Of a DNA stretch of 50,472 nucleotides, positions 23,337-31,275 are shown in pieces. The position numbers were made by a program, and so were the translations under genes. Source of the stretch: Nocardioides sp. (lineage in GTDB: Bacteria; Actinomycetota; Actinomycetes; Propionibacteriales; Nocardioidaceae). The notes under the pieces are model-generated. The model was not told the DNA's origin, did no database searches, and saw nothing but the letters and a program-made list of their open reading frames with translations. Each line of letters starts with the position of its first letter. The first letter of the stretch is position 1. The DNA is taken from assembly GCF_030149505.1 (NCBI RefSeq), contig NZ_JASBRN010000039.1, positions 1 to 50,472 of the forward strand, written 5' to 3'.

Positions 23337-23870
23337 GTGAGCAGCGACGTGGATGCGAGGGTCGAGGACGCACCGACCGGGACGCCGACCGCGCACCGGG
23401 TCTCCCTCTGGTTGCTCGGGGCGGTCCTGGCCCTCGGGCTGCTGACGGTCGCCCTAGTGGGCCTGCTGCGCGAGCAGATGGTGCTCAACTGGGCCGAGGG
23501 CCACCGGCAGGCGCGGGAGATCGTCGCCCAGCGCGGCCTGGACTACCTCATGGACGAGCGACCGATCGCGGTGCCGCAGTTCTTCGCCGTCTCCGCGGTG
23601 CTGTACCTGACCGTGGCCTCCCTCGTCGCCGTGCTCGCGATGTTCTACGCCAACGGCCACCACTGGGCGCGGGTCTGCCTGACCGTGCTGCTGGTGATGA
23701 CCGTGATCGCGACCGGCTCGGGCCTGCGGGTCGAGCCGCCGCTGACCTTCTCGGCGCTGAGCGTCCTGGGCATCGTGCTGGTGGTGGCGCTGCTCGTGGC
23801 CATGTGGCACCCGCGCACCACCGACCACCTGCGCGCCACCCGCGCCCGGGTGGACTCCGGCGCCTTCTGA
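23337..23870 (+). CDS. Four-helix integral membrane protein of unknown function
   Basis: I do not recognise a named family. The 177-residue protein has a 20-residue polar lead and four hydrophobic segments (about 23-44, 80-105, 111-130, 139-157). A 35-residue polar loop between helices 1 and 2 (REQMVLNWAEGHRQAREIVA onward) would face outside if the N-terminus is inside. The loop contains many charged residues and ends at a DERPIAVPQFF segment leading into helix 2. Similar small membrane proteins are common in Nocardioides-type genomes. Monocistronic, divergent from the YbaK-like gene, convergent with the HEPN gene. Start GTG fixed by the -10 box. Confidence 0.8.
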   Translation: MSSDVDARVEDAPTGTPTAHRVSLWLLGAVLALGLLTVALVGLLREQMVLNWAEGHRQAREIVAQRGLDYLMDERPIAVPQFFAVSAVLYLTVASLVAVLAMFYANGHHWARVCLTVLLVMTVIATGSGLRVEPPLTFSALSVLGIVLVVALLVAMWHPRTTDHLRATRARVDSGAF

Positions 23871-23915
23871 TCTGGGCCGATCTGGGCTGAGCCCACCGGC
23901 GAGGCCGGGGAGGGC

Positions 23916-24371
23916 CTAGCCGGCGCGGTGCTGCAGCAGCCCCGAGCCGACGGTGCCGACGGGGTGCGGCACGAGGCCGAGGGCCTGCTCGACCACCGCG
24001 AGGAAGCGGTCGGCGTCGCGGACCAGGTCGTCGGCCTCGCGCTCGGTGACGGCGCGGCGCGACCCGGCCTCGGCCGCGGCGCGCTTGGCCGCGCCGGCGG
24101 AGAAGAACCCGGCCCACTCCGCCAGCTCGGGTGCGACCTCGGCCAGCAGGACCCAGGCGTTCTTCTGCCGCTTCCCGCGGGTCGGCTGGGGTCGGGCCCG
24201 CGCGGCCAGCAGCGCGGCGGCCGCACGCAGGGCTGCGACATGGGCGCAGGCGTAGCGGGTGGGGACGTCGCGGGTGCCCATCGCCTCGGCCAGCGACTCC
24301 GCGGAGCGGGCGAGGTAGGAGTGGGTCGTCGCCGGCAGCACGTGCGGCGCGTAGGTCGGGTGCGTGGTCAT
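23916..24371 (-). CDS. SAV_6107-family HEPN-domain protein
   Basis: All-helical protein of 151 residues. TRYACAHVAALRAAAALLAAR (39-58 region) matches the core helix of the SAV_6107-type HEPN family, and EVAPELAEWAGFFSAGAAKRAAAEAG (about 77-102) the second. Arg39-Tyr-Ala-Cys-Ala-His44 fits RX4-6H, the catalytic motif of HEPN ribonucleases, so RNA cleavage is possible; activity of this subfamily is not established to my knowledge. The ATG has GAGGAG just upstream. It follows the DUF6504 gene by 94 bp and shares its SOS-controlled promoter, placing it in the damage response beside DnaE2. Confidence 0.85.
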   Translation of the reverse strand: MTTHPTYAPHVLPATTHSYLARSAESLAEAMGTRDVPTRYACAHVAALRAAAALLAARARPQPTRGKRQKNAWVLLAEVAPELAEWAGFFSAGAAKRAAAEAGSRRAVTEREADDLVRDADRFLAVVEQALGLVPHPVGTVGSGLLQHRAG

Positions 24372-24397
24372 CGGGGCTCCTCGGGTGGGATCGGGCG

Positions 24398-24437
24398 GGC
24401 TGGTCGTCGGGGCTGGTCGTCGGGGGCTGGTCGTCGG
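24398..24437. repeat. Three copies of a 13-bp tandem repeat
   Basis: GGCTGGTCGTCGG occurs at 24398-24410, 24411-24423 and 24425-24437, the last offset by one G. The array lies in the untranslated gap between the DUF6504 and HEPN genes. Confidence 0.8.
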
Positions 24438-24465
24438 CTCTGACCTGGTGGGCTCGATCGGGGGC

Positions 24466-24843
24466 TCAGTCGGTGCAGCCCACGAGCTGCCACCGGTCCT
24501 CGACGGGGTCGTGGCACAGGTCGAAGGTGCCGGGTCCGACGCCCCCGGCCGGGCCACGGCCGGCCTCCACCCGCCACAGCCGCCGCTCGCCGAGCAGCTC
24601 CTCGAGGGTCGTGCCGCCCGGCTGCTGGCCCGGCTGCTGGCCCGGCTGCTGGGGGGAGTCCTCGGAGCCGAGGACGGCCCGGACCCCGCCGTGCTGCCAC
24701 CACGCGCCGGTCTCCACCCAGTGCGCGAGCACGCCGCGCACCTTCCACAGCCGCCCGCGCCACAGGAACTGGGCCGGACCCTCCTCGGGCCAGTCCGCGA
24801 CCGGTCCGCGCCGTACCTCCACGGGCTCGTCGTAACGTCGCAC
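24466..24843 (-). CDS. DUF6504 family protein
   Basis: Protein of 125 residues opening MRRYDEPVEVRRGPV, then FLWRGRLWKVRGVLAHWVE (about 25-43), a variable Gln/Pro/Gly repeat linker (QQPG three times in a row), then RLWRVEAG and FDLCHDPVEDRWQLVG at the end. This is the DUF6504 pattern, a small Trp-rich domain found near translesion-polymerase genes in actinobacteria; its function is unknown. GTG 24843 is chosen because GGAGGAGG lies 6 nt upstream. First gene after the left LexA box, in divergent arrangement with dnaE2, and followed by the HEPN gene. Confidence 0.8.
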   Translation of the reverse strand: MRRYDEPVEVRRGPVADWPEEGPAQFLWRGRLWKVRGVLAHWVETGAWWQHGGVRAVLGSEDSPQQPGQQPGQQPGGTTLEELLGERRLWRVEAGRGPAGGVGPGTFDLCHDPVEDRWQLVGCTD

Positions 24844-24879
24844 CGCGCACCTCCTCCGCACCTCGGGTCGAACGCTGGA

Positions 24880-24895
24880 TCGAACACGTGTTCGA
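24880..24895. promoter_or_regulatory. LexA (SOS) box, DUF6504-HEPN side
   Basis: TCGAACACGTGTTCGA is a perfect 16-bp palindrome, identical to the box at 24983-24998. It lies between the minus-strand -10 region and the DUF6504 start, over the expected transcription start. Confidence 0.92.
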
Positions 24896-24906
24896 CCATG
24901 GTGACG

Positions 24907-24972
24907 ACGGTACTCCCGACCTCCGACAGTCCGTCAAGCACTTGACGGCCGAGCGTGACGGGGGGCTATGGT
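24907..24972. promoter_or_regulatory. Mirror-symmetric divergent promoters for DUF6504-HEPN and dnaE2
   Basis: CCGTCAAG-CA-CTTGACGG (24931-24948) is a perfect inverted repeat that supplies a TTGACG -35 box to both strands (plus 24942-24947, minus 24937-24932). A TANNNT box lies 19 nt downstream on each side: TATGGT at 24967-24972 and, on the minus strand, TACCGT at 24912-24907. Each promoter runs into one of the two LexA boxes. Confidence 0.6.
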
Positions 24973-24982
24973 GACGCCTTCT

Positions 24983-24998
24983 TCGAACACGTGTTCGA
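24983..24998. promoter_or_regulatory. LexA (SOS) box, dnaE2 side
   Basis: TCGAACACGTGTTCGA, identical to the left box, lies 10 nt after the plus-strand -10 and so covers the expected start of the dnaE2 transcript. Confidence 0.92.
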
Positions 24999-25091
24999 CG
25001 AATCGAGCCGGTGCTGGACCGGCATCGGTCCGTGCCGGCCGGGTGCGAGGAGTGCCGTGTCCGGGGTCGAGACCGATGCGAGAGGTGTGCC

Positions 25092-28000
25092 GTGCCCGAC
25101 CCCTTCCCCCACCTCCACGTGGCCTCCGGCTACTCCCTGCGCCACGGCGCCTCCCTGCCGCCGCGGCTGGTCGAGCGCGCCGTCGAGCACGGCATGGACG
25201 TCTTGGCCCTCACCGACCGCGACGGGGTCTACGGCGCGGTCAAGTTCGCCAAGGCCTGCGCCTCCGCGGGCATCGCCCCGGTCCTCGGCGTCGACCTGGC
25301 CCACCAGCCCGGGGGAGCAGGCCCGGGTCCCGGCGTCCCGTCCCCCTCGCCCCGACCTCGTACGCCGGTGCGCGGCGGTGCCTTCCGCGACCCGCGGCTG
25401 CCCCGCGTCACGGTCCTGGCGCACGCCGCCGGGCCCGGCGGTGGACGGGGCGGCTGGGCGGCGCTGTGCCGGCTGCTCTCGGCCACCCACCTGGCCGGTG
25501 AGCGCGGCACGCCGGTGCTCGACCCCGACGACCCGGAGGTCGCGGGCCTGCTGGTCTCCGGCGACCTGGTGGTCCTGCTGGGCCCCGGCTCCCTGCTGGG
25601 CCCGGCGGTGGTGGAGCGGCGCGACGACCTGGTCCGGGCCGAGCTGGCCCGCTGGCGCGGCCGCGTGCCCCGGGGCTGCCTGCAGGTCGAGCTGGTCTCC
25701 CACCGCACGCCCGGCAGTGCGGCGCACGCCGCCCGCCTTGCCGGGATCGCCGCGGAGGTGGGCCTTCCCACGGTCCTGACCAACCAGGTGCGCTACGCCG
25801 AGCGCCGCGACGCCCTCACCGTCGACGTCCTCGACGCCGCCCGCCGGCTGGTGGCGCTCGACCGGCGCCACGTCGACCGCGCCAACGCCGAGGGGCACCT
25901 GAAGTCCGGTCCCGAGATGCGCCTGGTCGCCGAGGAGGTCGCCCGTGCCGCCGGCGGCGGCCCGGCCGAGGCGGCCCGGCTGCTGGCGCGCACCCGTGCC
26001 CTGGCCGAGCGCTGCGCCCTCGACCCGGCCTCCGACCTCGGCCTGGGGGAGGTGCACTTCCCGGAGTTCGAGCTCGCGCGAGGGCCGGGCGAGGCGTCTC
26101 GAGGCCCGGCCGCTGACGCGGACGCACTCCTGCGGGTCCGCTGCGAGGCCGCGATCGGCGGCCGCTACGGCAGCAGCGGGCTGCAGGTGGTGTGGAAGCG
26201 GCTCGACGACGAGCTCGCCACGATCCGCGAGCTGGGCTACGCGTCGTACTTCCTCACCGTCGGCGACGTCACCGACCTGATCAAGGACCTCGGGGTCCGG
26301 GTGGCCGCGCGGGGCTCCGGCGCGGGCAGCCTGGTCAACTACCTGCTCGGGATCTCCGGCGTCGACCCGATCCGCCACCAGCTGCTCATGGAGCGCTTCC
26401 TCTCCCCGCTGCGCCAGGCGCTGCCCGACATCGACGTCGACGTGGAGTCCGCGCGGCGCACCGAGGTCTACGAGGCGATCCTCGACCGCTACGGCGGCGA
26501 GCGCTGCGTGTGCGTCTCGATGATGGACACCTACCGCGTCCGGCACGCCGTGCGCGACGTCGGTGCCGCCCTCGGGATGCCACCGCTGGAGACCGACGCG
26601 ATCGCCAAGGCCTTCCCGCACATCCGCGCCCGCGACGCCCGCACCGCCCTGCGCGAGCTGCCCGAGCTGCGCGCCGGTGGGCTCGGCGAGGAGCGGCTGG
26701 ACCTGATGTTCTCCCTGGTCGAGCGGCTCGACGGGCTGCCGCGCCACGTCGCGGTCCACCCGTGCGGGGTGCTGCTCTCCGACGCCACGCTGCTGGACCG
26801 CACCCCGGTCGAGGCGTCCTACGCCGGGTTCCCGATGAGCCAGTTCGACAAGGACGACGTCGAGGACCTCGGCCTGCTCAAGCTCGACGTGCTCGGCATC
26901 CGGATGCAGTCCTCGATGGCGCACGCGGTGGCCGAGATCCGCCGGGTCGAGGGGGTGGAGGTCGACCTCGACGACGAGGCGCAGGTCCCGCACGACGACC
27001 CGGCGACCTACGAGATGGTCTCGACCGCCCGCACCCTCGGCATCTTCCAGATCGAGTCCCCGGGCCAGCGCGAGCTGGTCGGCAAGTCCGGCATCGAGAG
27101 CTTCGAGGACGTCATCACCGACATCTCGCTCTTCCGGCCAGGGCCGGTCAAGAGCGACATGATCACCCCCTACCTCGAGGTCAAGCAGGGCTGGCGGCCC
27201 GCGCGCTACCTCCACGAGGACCTGCGCCCGATCCTCGGCCCGACCCACGGTGTCGTGGTCTTCCACGAGCAGGTCATCGAGATCATCGGCTGCTTCGCCG
27301 GGGTCACGTTCGCGCAGGCCGACGAGCGGCGCCGGGCGCTGGGCAGCCGCGAGGGCATGCTCGACACCAAGGTCTGGTTCTTCCCGCGCGCCCTGGGCCG
27401 CGGCTACCCGCTCCACGTCGTGGAGGAGGTGTGGTCGGTGCTGGAGGCCTTCGCCTCCTTCGGCTTCTGCAAGGCCCACGCCGCGGCCTTCGCGCTGCCG
27501 ACCTTCCAGTCGGCCTGGCTCAAGGCGCACTGGCCGGCGCACTTCCTGGCCGGGGTGCTCACCCACGACCCGGGGATGTACCCCAAGCGACTGATCCTCG
27601 AGGACGCCCGCCACTGCGGCATCGAGATCCTGCCCCTCGACGTCGCCGCCAGCGGCAAGGAGTACTCCGTGGAGGTGGTCGAGGAGGGGGACGGGCCCGG
27701 TCCGACCACGCCGTGGTGGCAGGACCACGAGCCCAGCACGGGACGGTCCCGCCGCTGGGGCATCCGGCTGGCGCTCTCGGAGGTCAAGGGCATCAGCGAG
27801 GCCGAGGTCGACCGGGTCGTCGCGGCCCGGCCCTACCACTCCCTCACCGACTTCTGGCACCGCGCGCGGGTCTCGCGCCCGGTGGTGGAGCGGCTGGTGC
27901 TGGCCGGCGCGTTCGACTCGACCTACGGCTTGGGGGCCGCCCCCGACGGGGGAGAGGTACGCCGCCGCGGCACCGTCACCCGGCGCGACCTGCTGCTCCA

Positions 28001-29099
28001 GGTCGCCGAGCTCGACCGGCACGGCCGCGCCCTCGAGCGGGCCGCGGCCCGGGGCCGGGGCCGTCCGCGCGCGAGCGGGCGCACCCGGGCCCAGCAGGTC
28101 GCGCAGGCGGCCGCAGCCCGCAACAGCACCGACGCCGACGTACGGGACCGGCAGCGGGAGGCCGAGCCGGTCGGCGAGCGCGACCTGCGCGGCGACCGGC
28201 GCCCCGACGACGTGGGTGCAGCTGGTCTGGCAGCAGGCCCGGCCGGGGGCCCCACGGGCATCTGGGGCCGCTCGCTGGCGCAGGCGCGGACCGCGCCCGT
28301 GCCCGAGCCGGTGGAGTCGGTGCAGCTCGCCCTCGACCTGGGCGACGCGCCGGGGGAGGGCGAGGTCTCCGGGCTGCCGGAGATGAGCGCCGAGGAGCGG
28401 ATGCGTGCGGAGCTGGAGATCCTCGGCCTCGACGCCAGCCGGCACGTGGTCGACACCTACGGCCCGTTCCTCGACGCGCTCGGGGTGACCCGCAGCCGCG
28501 ACCTGCTGGGGCAGCGCAGCAAGGCCGAGCTGCTGGTGGCCGGGGTCAAGGTCGCGACCCAGACCCCGCCGATCCGCTCGGGCAGGCGGGTCGTCTTCCT
28601 GACCCTCGACGACGGCACCGGCCCGGTCGACGCGACCTTCTTCGAGGACGCCCAGGGCCCGTACGCCGCCACGGTCTTCCACTCCTGGCTGCTGCTGGTG
28701 CGCGGGGAGCTGCGCCGCACCGGCCACCGGGGGGTCTCGCTGCGCGCCACCGGCTGCTGGGAGCTGCCGCTCCTGCACCGGACCTGGCGCGAGGAGGGGG
28801 TCGAGGCGGTCCGGGCCGCGATGGCGGTGGTGCCCGAGGGCTTCGGCGGGGTCGGTGTCGAGCTGGCCGGGCCGGGGGCGGCCGAGAGCCGCGCGAGCCG
28901 GCCGGTGATGGCGCGCCCGCAGACCTTCGGCGACGCCGACGACGGGCGCCCCACCGCAGGCGGCATGGGCCAGCGCCGGGTGCTGGTGCACTCCAGCGGG
29001 TTCAAGCAGTCGCCGTACTCCGACATCAAGCCGGCCGGCGACGACACCCGCGACGTCGCCCGCAAGCTGTGGCACCGCAGCCCCGGGAGCCCCGGGTGA
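25092..29099 (+). CDS. dnaE2: Error-prone DNA polymerase DnaE2
   Basis: C-family polymerase alpha subunit used for damage-induced mutagenesis. From GTG 25092 it has 1335 residues, longer than the usual 1050-1150; the excess is mostly two low-complexity inserts (about 75-95, Pro/Gly-rich, and about 975-1075, Arg/Ala-rich). Order: PHP domain (FPHLHVASGYSLRHGAS; degenerate His motif as usual for DnaE2), palm with the catalytic pair in LPDIDVDVES and a third Asp region SQFDKDDVEDLGLLKLDVLG, fingers, helix-hairpin-helix, then an OB-fold near 1125-1200. QLALDL at about 1078-1083 resembles a beta-clamp motif. GAGAGG precedes the GTG; a GTG at 25011 would add 27 residues with two CxxC pairs. Expressed from the SOS promoter; imuA'/imuB are not in the window. 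Confidence 0.93.
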   Translation: MPDPFPHLHVASGYSLRHGASLPPRLVERAVEHGMDVLALTDRDGVYGAVKFAKACASAGIAPVLGVDLAHQPGGAGPGPGVPSPSPRPRTPVRGGAFRDPRLPRVTVLAHAAGPGGGRGGWAALCRLLSATHLAGERGTPVLDPDDPEVAGLLVSGDLVVLLGPGSLLGPAVVERRDDLVRAELARWRGRVPRGCLQVELVSHRTPGSAAHAARLAGIAAEVGLPTVLTNQVRYAERRDALTVDVLDAARRLVALDRRHVDRANAEGHLKSGPEMRLVAEEVARAAGGGPAEAARLLARTRALAERCALDPASDLGLGEVHFPEFELARGPGEASRGPAADADALLRVRCEAAIGGRYGSSGLQVVWKRLDDELATIRELGYASYFLTVGDVTDLIKDLGVRVAARGSGAGSLVNYLLGISGVDPIRHQLLMERFLSPLRQALPDIDVDVESARRTEVYEAILDRYGGERCVCVSMMDTYRVRHAVRDVGAALGMPPLETDAIAKAFPHIRARDARTALRELPELRAGGLGEERLDLMFSLVERLDGLPRHVAVHPCGVLLSDATLLDRTPVEASYAGFPMSQFDKDDVEDLGLLKLDVLGIRMQSSMAHAVAEIRRVEGVEVDLDDEAQVPHDDPATYEMVSTARTLGIFQIESPGQRELVGKSGIESFEDVITDISLFRPGPVKSDMITPYLEVKQGWRPARYLHEDLRPILGPTHGVVVFHEQVIEIIGCFAGVTFAQADERRRALGSREGMLDTKVWFFPRALGRGYPLHVVEEVWSVLEAFASFGFCKAHAAAFALPTFQSAWLKAHWPAHFLAGVLTHDPGMYPKRLILEDARHCGIEILPLDVAASGKEYSVEVVEEGDGPGPTTPWWQDHEPSTGRSRRWGIRLALSEVKGISEAEVDRVVAARPYHSLTDFWHRARVSRPVVERLVLAGAFDSTYGLGAAPDGGEVRRRGTVTRRDLLLQVAELDRHGRALERAAARGRGRPRASGRTRAQQVAQAAAARNSTDADVRDRQREAEPVGERDLRGDRRPDDVGAAGLAAGPAGGPTGIWGRSLAQARTAPVPEPVESVQLALDLGDAPGEGEVSGLPEMSAEERMRAELEILGLDASRHVVDTYGPFLDALGVTRSRDLLGQRSKAELLVAGVKVATQTPPIRSGRRVVFLTLDDGTGPVDATFFEDAQGPYAATVFHSWLLLVRGELRRTGHRGVSLRATGCWELPLLHRTWREEGVEAVRAAMAVVPEGFGGVGVELAGPGAAESRASRPVMARPQTFGDADDGRPTAGGMGQRRVLVHSSGFKQSPYSDIKPAGDDTRDVARKLWHRSPGSPG

Positions 29100-29117
29100 T
29101 CCCCGCTCCCGACGGCC

Positions 29118-29123
29118 TAGGGT
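29118..29123 (+). promoter_or_regulatory. -10 box (TAGGGT) of the methyltransferase gene, leaderless
   Basis: TAGGGT ends 7 nt before ATG 29131, so this gene can be expressed apart from dnaE2 and without SOS induction. Confidence 0.5.
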
Positions 29124-29130
29124 GGGCCCC

Positions 29131-29877
29131 ATGTCTGGTGCCAGCAGCGAGCAGCGTCGCAACGTCCGCACCGCCGTGGTGTGGGACGACCTGCGCGAGG
29201 TGCTCGGCGGGGACGGAGGGTCCGCCCCGCTCGACGTCCTCGACATCGGCGGCGGCACCGGCGTCTCCGCGGTCCGGGTCGCCGGCCTGGGCCACCGCGT
29301 CACCGTGGTCGACCCCAGCCCCGACGCCCTGGCCTCCCTCGGCCGGCGTGCCCGCGAGGAGGGCGTGGAGGTGGTCGCGCACCAGGGTGACCTGTCCGCG
29401 CTGCTCGCGCCGGAGGGCCCGGTCGCTCCCGGCAGCGCAGACCTGGTGCTGTGCCACGGGGTGCTGGAGCACGTCGTCGACCCCGCCGCCGCCCTCGGCA
29501 CCCTGCGCGAGGTGCTGCGCCCCGGCGGCACCCTCTCGCTCCTGGTCGCCCAGCGGCACGCAGCGGTGCTGGCTCGGGCCATGGCCGGCCACTTCGGCCA
29601 GGCACTCGCCCTGCTCGAACCCGGTTCGCCCGAGGCGAGCGGCGGCCGCGCCGGTCGACGCTTCACCCACGACGAGGTCGCCGCGCTGCTCGACGGCGCC
29701 GGTCTCGGGCTGCTCTCGGTGCACGGGGTGCGGGTCTTCGCCGACCTCGTCCCCGGCTCCCTGCTCGACCTCGAGCCCGGTGCCACCGCGGCCCTGCTCG
29801 AGCTCGAGACCGCCGTGGCGACCCGCCCGGAGTACCTCCCCCTCGCGACCCAGCTGCACCTGCTCGCCCGCGCCTGA
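29131..29877 (+). CDS. Class I SAM-dependent methyltransferase
   Basis: Protein of 248 residues with a Rossmann methyltransferase fold: motif I VLDIGGGTGVSAV (36-48), the acidic end of strand 2 in VTVVDPSPDAL, motif III-like DLVLCHGVLEHVVDP (about 110-124) and LREVLRPGGTLSLLV. RFTHDEVAALLDGAGL fits the helper domain of UbiE/COQ5-like and SmtA-like enzymes. Substrate unknown; a tRNA, quinone or small-molecule target is equally possible. It sits between dnaE2 and dinB, 31 bp after dnaE2, but has its own -10 box, so a repair role is only suggested by position. Confidence 0.88.
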   Translation: MSGASSEQRRNVRTAVVWDDLREVLGGDGGSAPLDVLDIGGGTGVSAVRVAGLGHRVTVVDPSPDALASLGRRAREEGVEVVAHQGDLSALLAPEGPVAPGSADLVLCHGVLEHVVDPAAALGTLREVLRPGGTLSLLVAQRHAAVLARAMAGHFGQALALLEPGSPEASGGRAGRRFTHDEVAALLDGAGLGLLSVHGVRVFADLVPGSLLDLEPGATAALLELETAVATRPEYLPLATQLHLLARA

Positions 29878-29890
29878 GGACCGCCGAGCC

Positions 29891-29952
29891 GTCAGTTCTG
29901 CACCCTCGAGCAGTCAGTTCCGCACCCTCGAGACGTCACGTCCGCATCTGAG
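29891..29952. repeat. Three 22-bp-spaced repeats upstream of dinB
   Basis: GTCAGTTCTGCACCCTCGAG (29891), GTCAGTTCCGCACCCTCGAG (29913) and a decayed GTCACGTCCGCATCTGAG (29935) start exactly 22 bp apart. They fill the gap before dinB. No LexA palindrome is present here. Confidence 0.75.
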
Positions 29953-29961
29953 GGGGCGGCG

Positions 29962-31152
29962 ATGACCGAGACCCCGATCCTGCACGTCGACATGGACGCC
30001 TTCTACGCCTCCGTCGCGACCCGGGACTGTCCGGACCTGCAGCAGGTCCCGGTCATCGTCGGCGGCGGTCACCGGGGCGTGGTGCTCTCGGCCAACTACC
30101 TCGCGCGCGAGCACGGGGTGCGCTCGGGGATGCCCTCGGCGCGCGCCAGGCGGCTGTGCCCGCAGGCGGTGACGATCAGTCCCGACCACGAGGTCTTCGG
30201 CACCGTCTCGGCCGCCGTGGTCGAGACCTTCCGGCGGGTGACCCCGCTGGTGGAGGTGGTCTCCCTGGACGAGGCCTTCCTCGACGTCCGTGGGTCCGTG
30301 CGCCGCTGGGGGCCGCCCGAGCAGATCGCGGAGGACCTCCGCGCGACGATCCACGACGAGCAGGGCATCACCTGCTCGGTGGGGGTCGCGGCCTCGATCT
30401 CGGTGGCGAAGCTGGCCAGCCGCCGGGCCAAGCCCGACGGCGTGGTGGTGGTGCCGCCGGAGCGGGTCACCACGTTCCTGCACCCCCTCGACGTGGGGGA
30501 GCTGTACGGCGTGGGGGAGAAGACCCGGGCGATGCTGCACCGCCTGGGCCTGGTCACGGTGGGCGACGTCGCCCACACCCCCTCGCGCACGCTGCAGCGC
30601 GCGGTCGGCCAGGCGCTGGGCCGGCACCTGCACGAGCTCGCCTGGGGGCTGGACCGGCGCGAGGTGGTCGCCCGCCGGGCGCCGGCCTTCGGGCTCGGCG
30701 GGGGCGACCCCGACAAGTCGATGGGGGCCCAGGAGACCTTCGGCCGCGACGTCGACGACCGCGAGGTGGTGCTGCGCGAGCTGCTCGCGCTGACCGCGAA
30801 GGTCGCCCACCGGATGCGGGTCGCCGGGGTCGCGGGGCGCACGGTGACGCTCACGGTCCGCTTCGCCGACTTCACCACCCTCACCCGCTCGCGCACCCGG
30901 GAGGAGGCCACCGACGTCACCCAGGAGATCTACCGCACCGCGGTGGGCCTCTACGACGCCCTGGGCCTGCAGCGGGCCCGGCTGCGGCTGGTCGGGGTCC
31001 GGGTGGAGGGTCTGGTGCCGCGCAGCACCGTCCACCACCAGCAGGTGCTGGGGGAGCGGGAGCACGGCTGGCCCGAGGCCGACCGCGCCGTGGACCGTGC
31101 CACCCGACGCTTCGGCAGTGCCGCGGTGCGGCCGGCCAGCCTGCTGGGGTGA
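29962..31152 (+). CDS. dinB: DNA polymerase IV (Y family, DinB)
   Basis: Translesion polymerase of 396 residues. HVDMDAFYASV (8-18) carries metal-binding Asp10 and SLDEAFLDV (101-109) the catalytic Asp103-Glu104; GVASSISVAKLASRRAKPDG-like sequence (about 137-155) is the nucleotide-binding block; VGELYGVGEKTRAMLHRLGL is the thumb helix-hairpin-helix; and the little-finger domain follows from about 240. The end AVRPASLLG is typical of actinobacterial DinB, but the usual QLxLF-type clamp motif before it is replaced by QQVLGE. GAGGGGG precedes the ATG. The upstream 22-bp repeats, not an SOS box, mark its promoter region. Confidence 0.94.
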   Translation: MTETPILHVDMDAFYASVATRDCPDLQQVPVIVGGGHRGVVLSANYLAREHGVRSGMPSARARRLCPQAVTISPDHEVFGTVSAAVVETFRRVTPLVEVVSLDEAFLDVRGSVRRWGPPEQIAEDLRATIHDEQGITCSVGVAASISVAKLASRRAKPDGVVVVPPERVTTFLHPLDVGELYGVGEKTRAMLHRLGLVTVGDVAHTPSRTLQRAVGQALGRHLHELAWGLDRREVVARRAPAFGLGGGDPDKSMGAQETFGRDVDDREVVLRELLALTAKVAHRMRVAGVAGRTVTLTVRFADFTTLTRSRTREEATDVTQEIYRTAVGLYDALGLQRARLRLVGVRVEGLVPRSTVHHQQVLGEREHGWPEADRAVDRATRRFGSAAVRPASLLG

Positions 31153-31275
31153 GGCGGCGGTCGGGACCTCTGGCCCAAATTCGACGCATCCCTACCGTGC
31201 GCGCCGAGGCCTGCCTAGACTTGCCGCAGGCCTGTGTGGGCCGTCACGGAGCGACGCGAGCAACCTGGAGGAACC

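Noticed and set aside
24966..29786. Very long open frame (about 1600 codons) on the minus strand opposite dnaE2
   Set aside because: High-GC codon bias leaves the antisense frame open. Its sequence is low-complexity, matches no family, and dnaE2 on the other strand is unambiguous.
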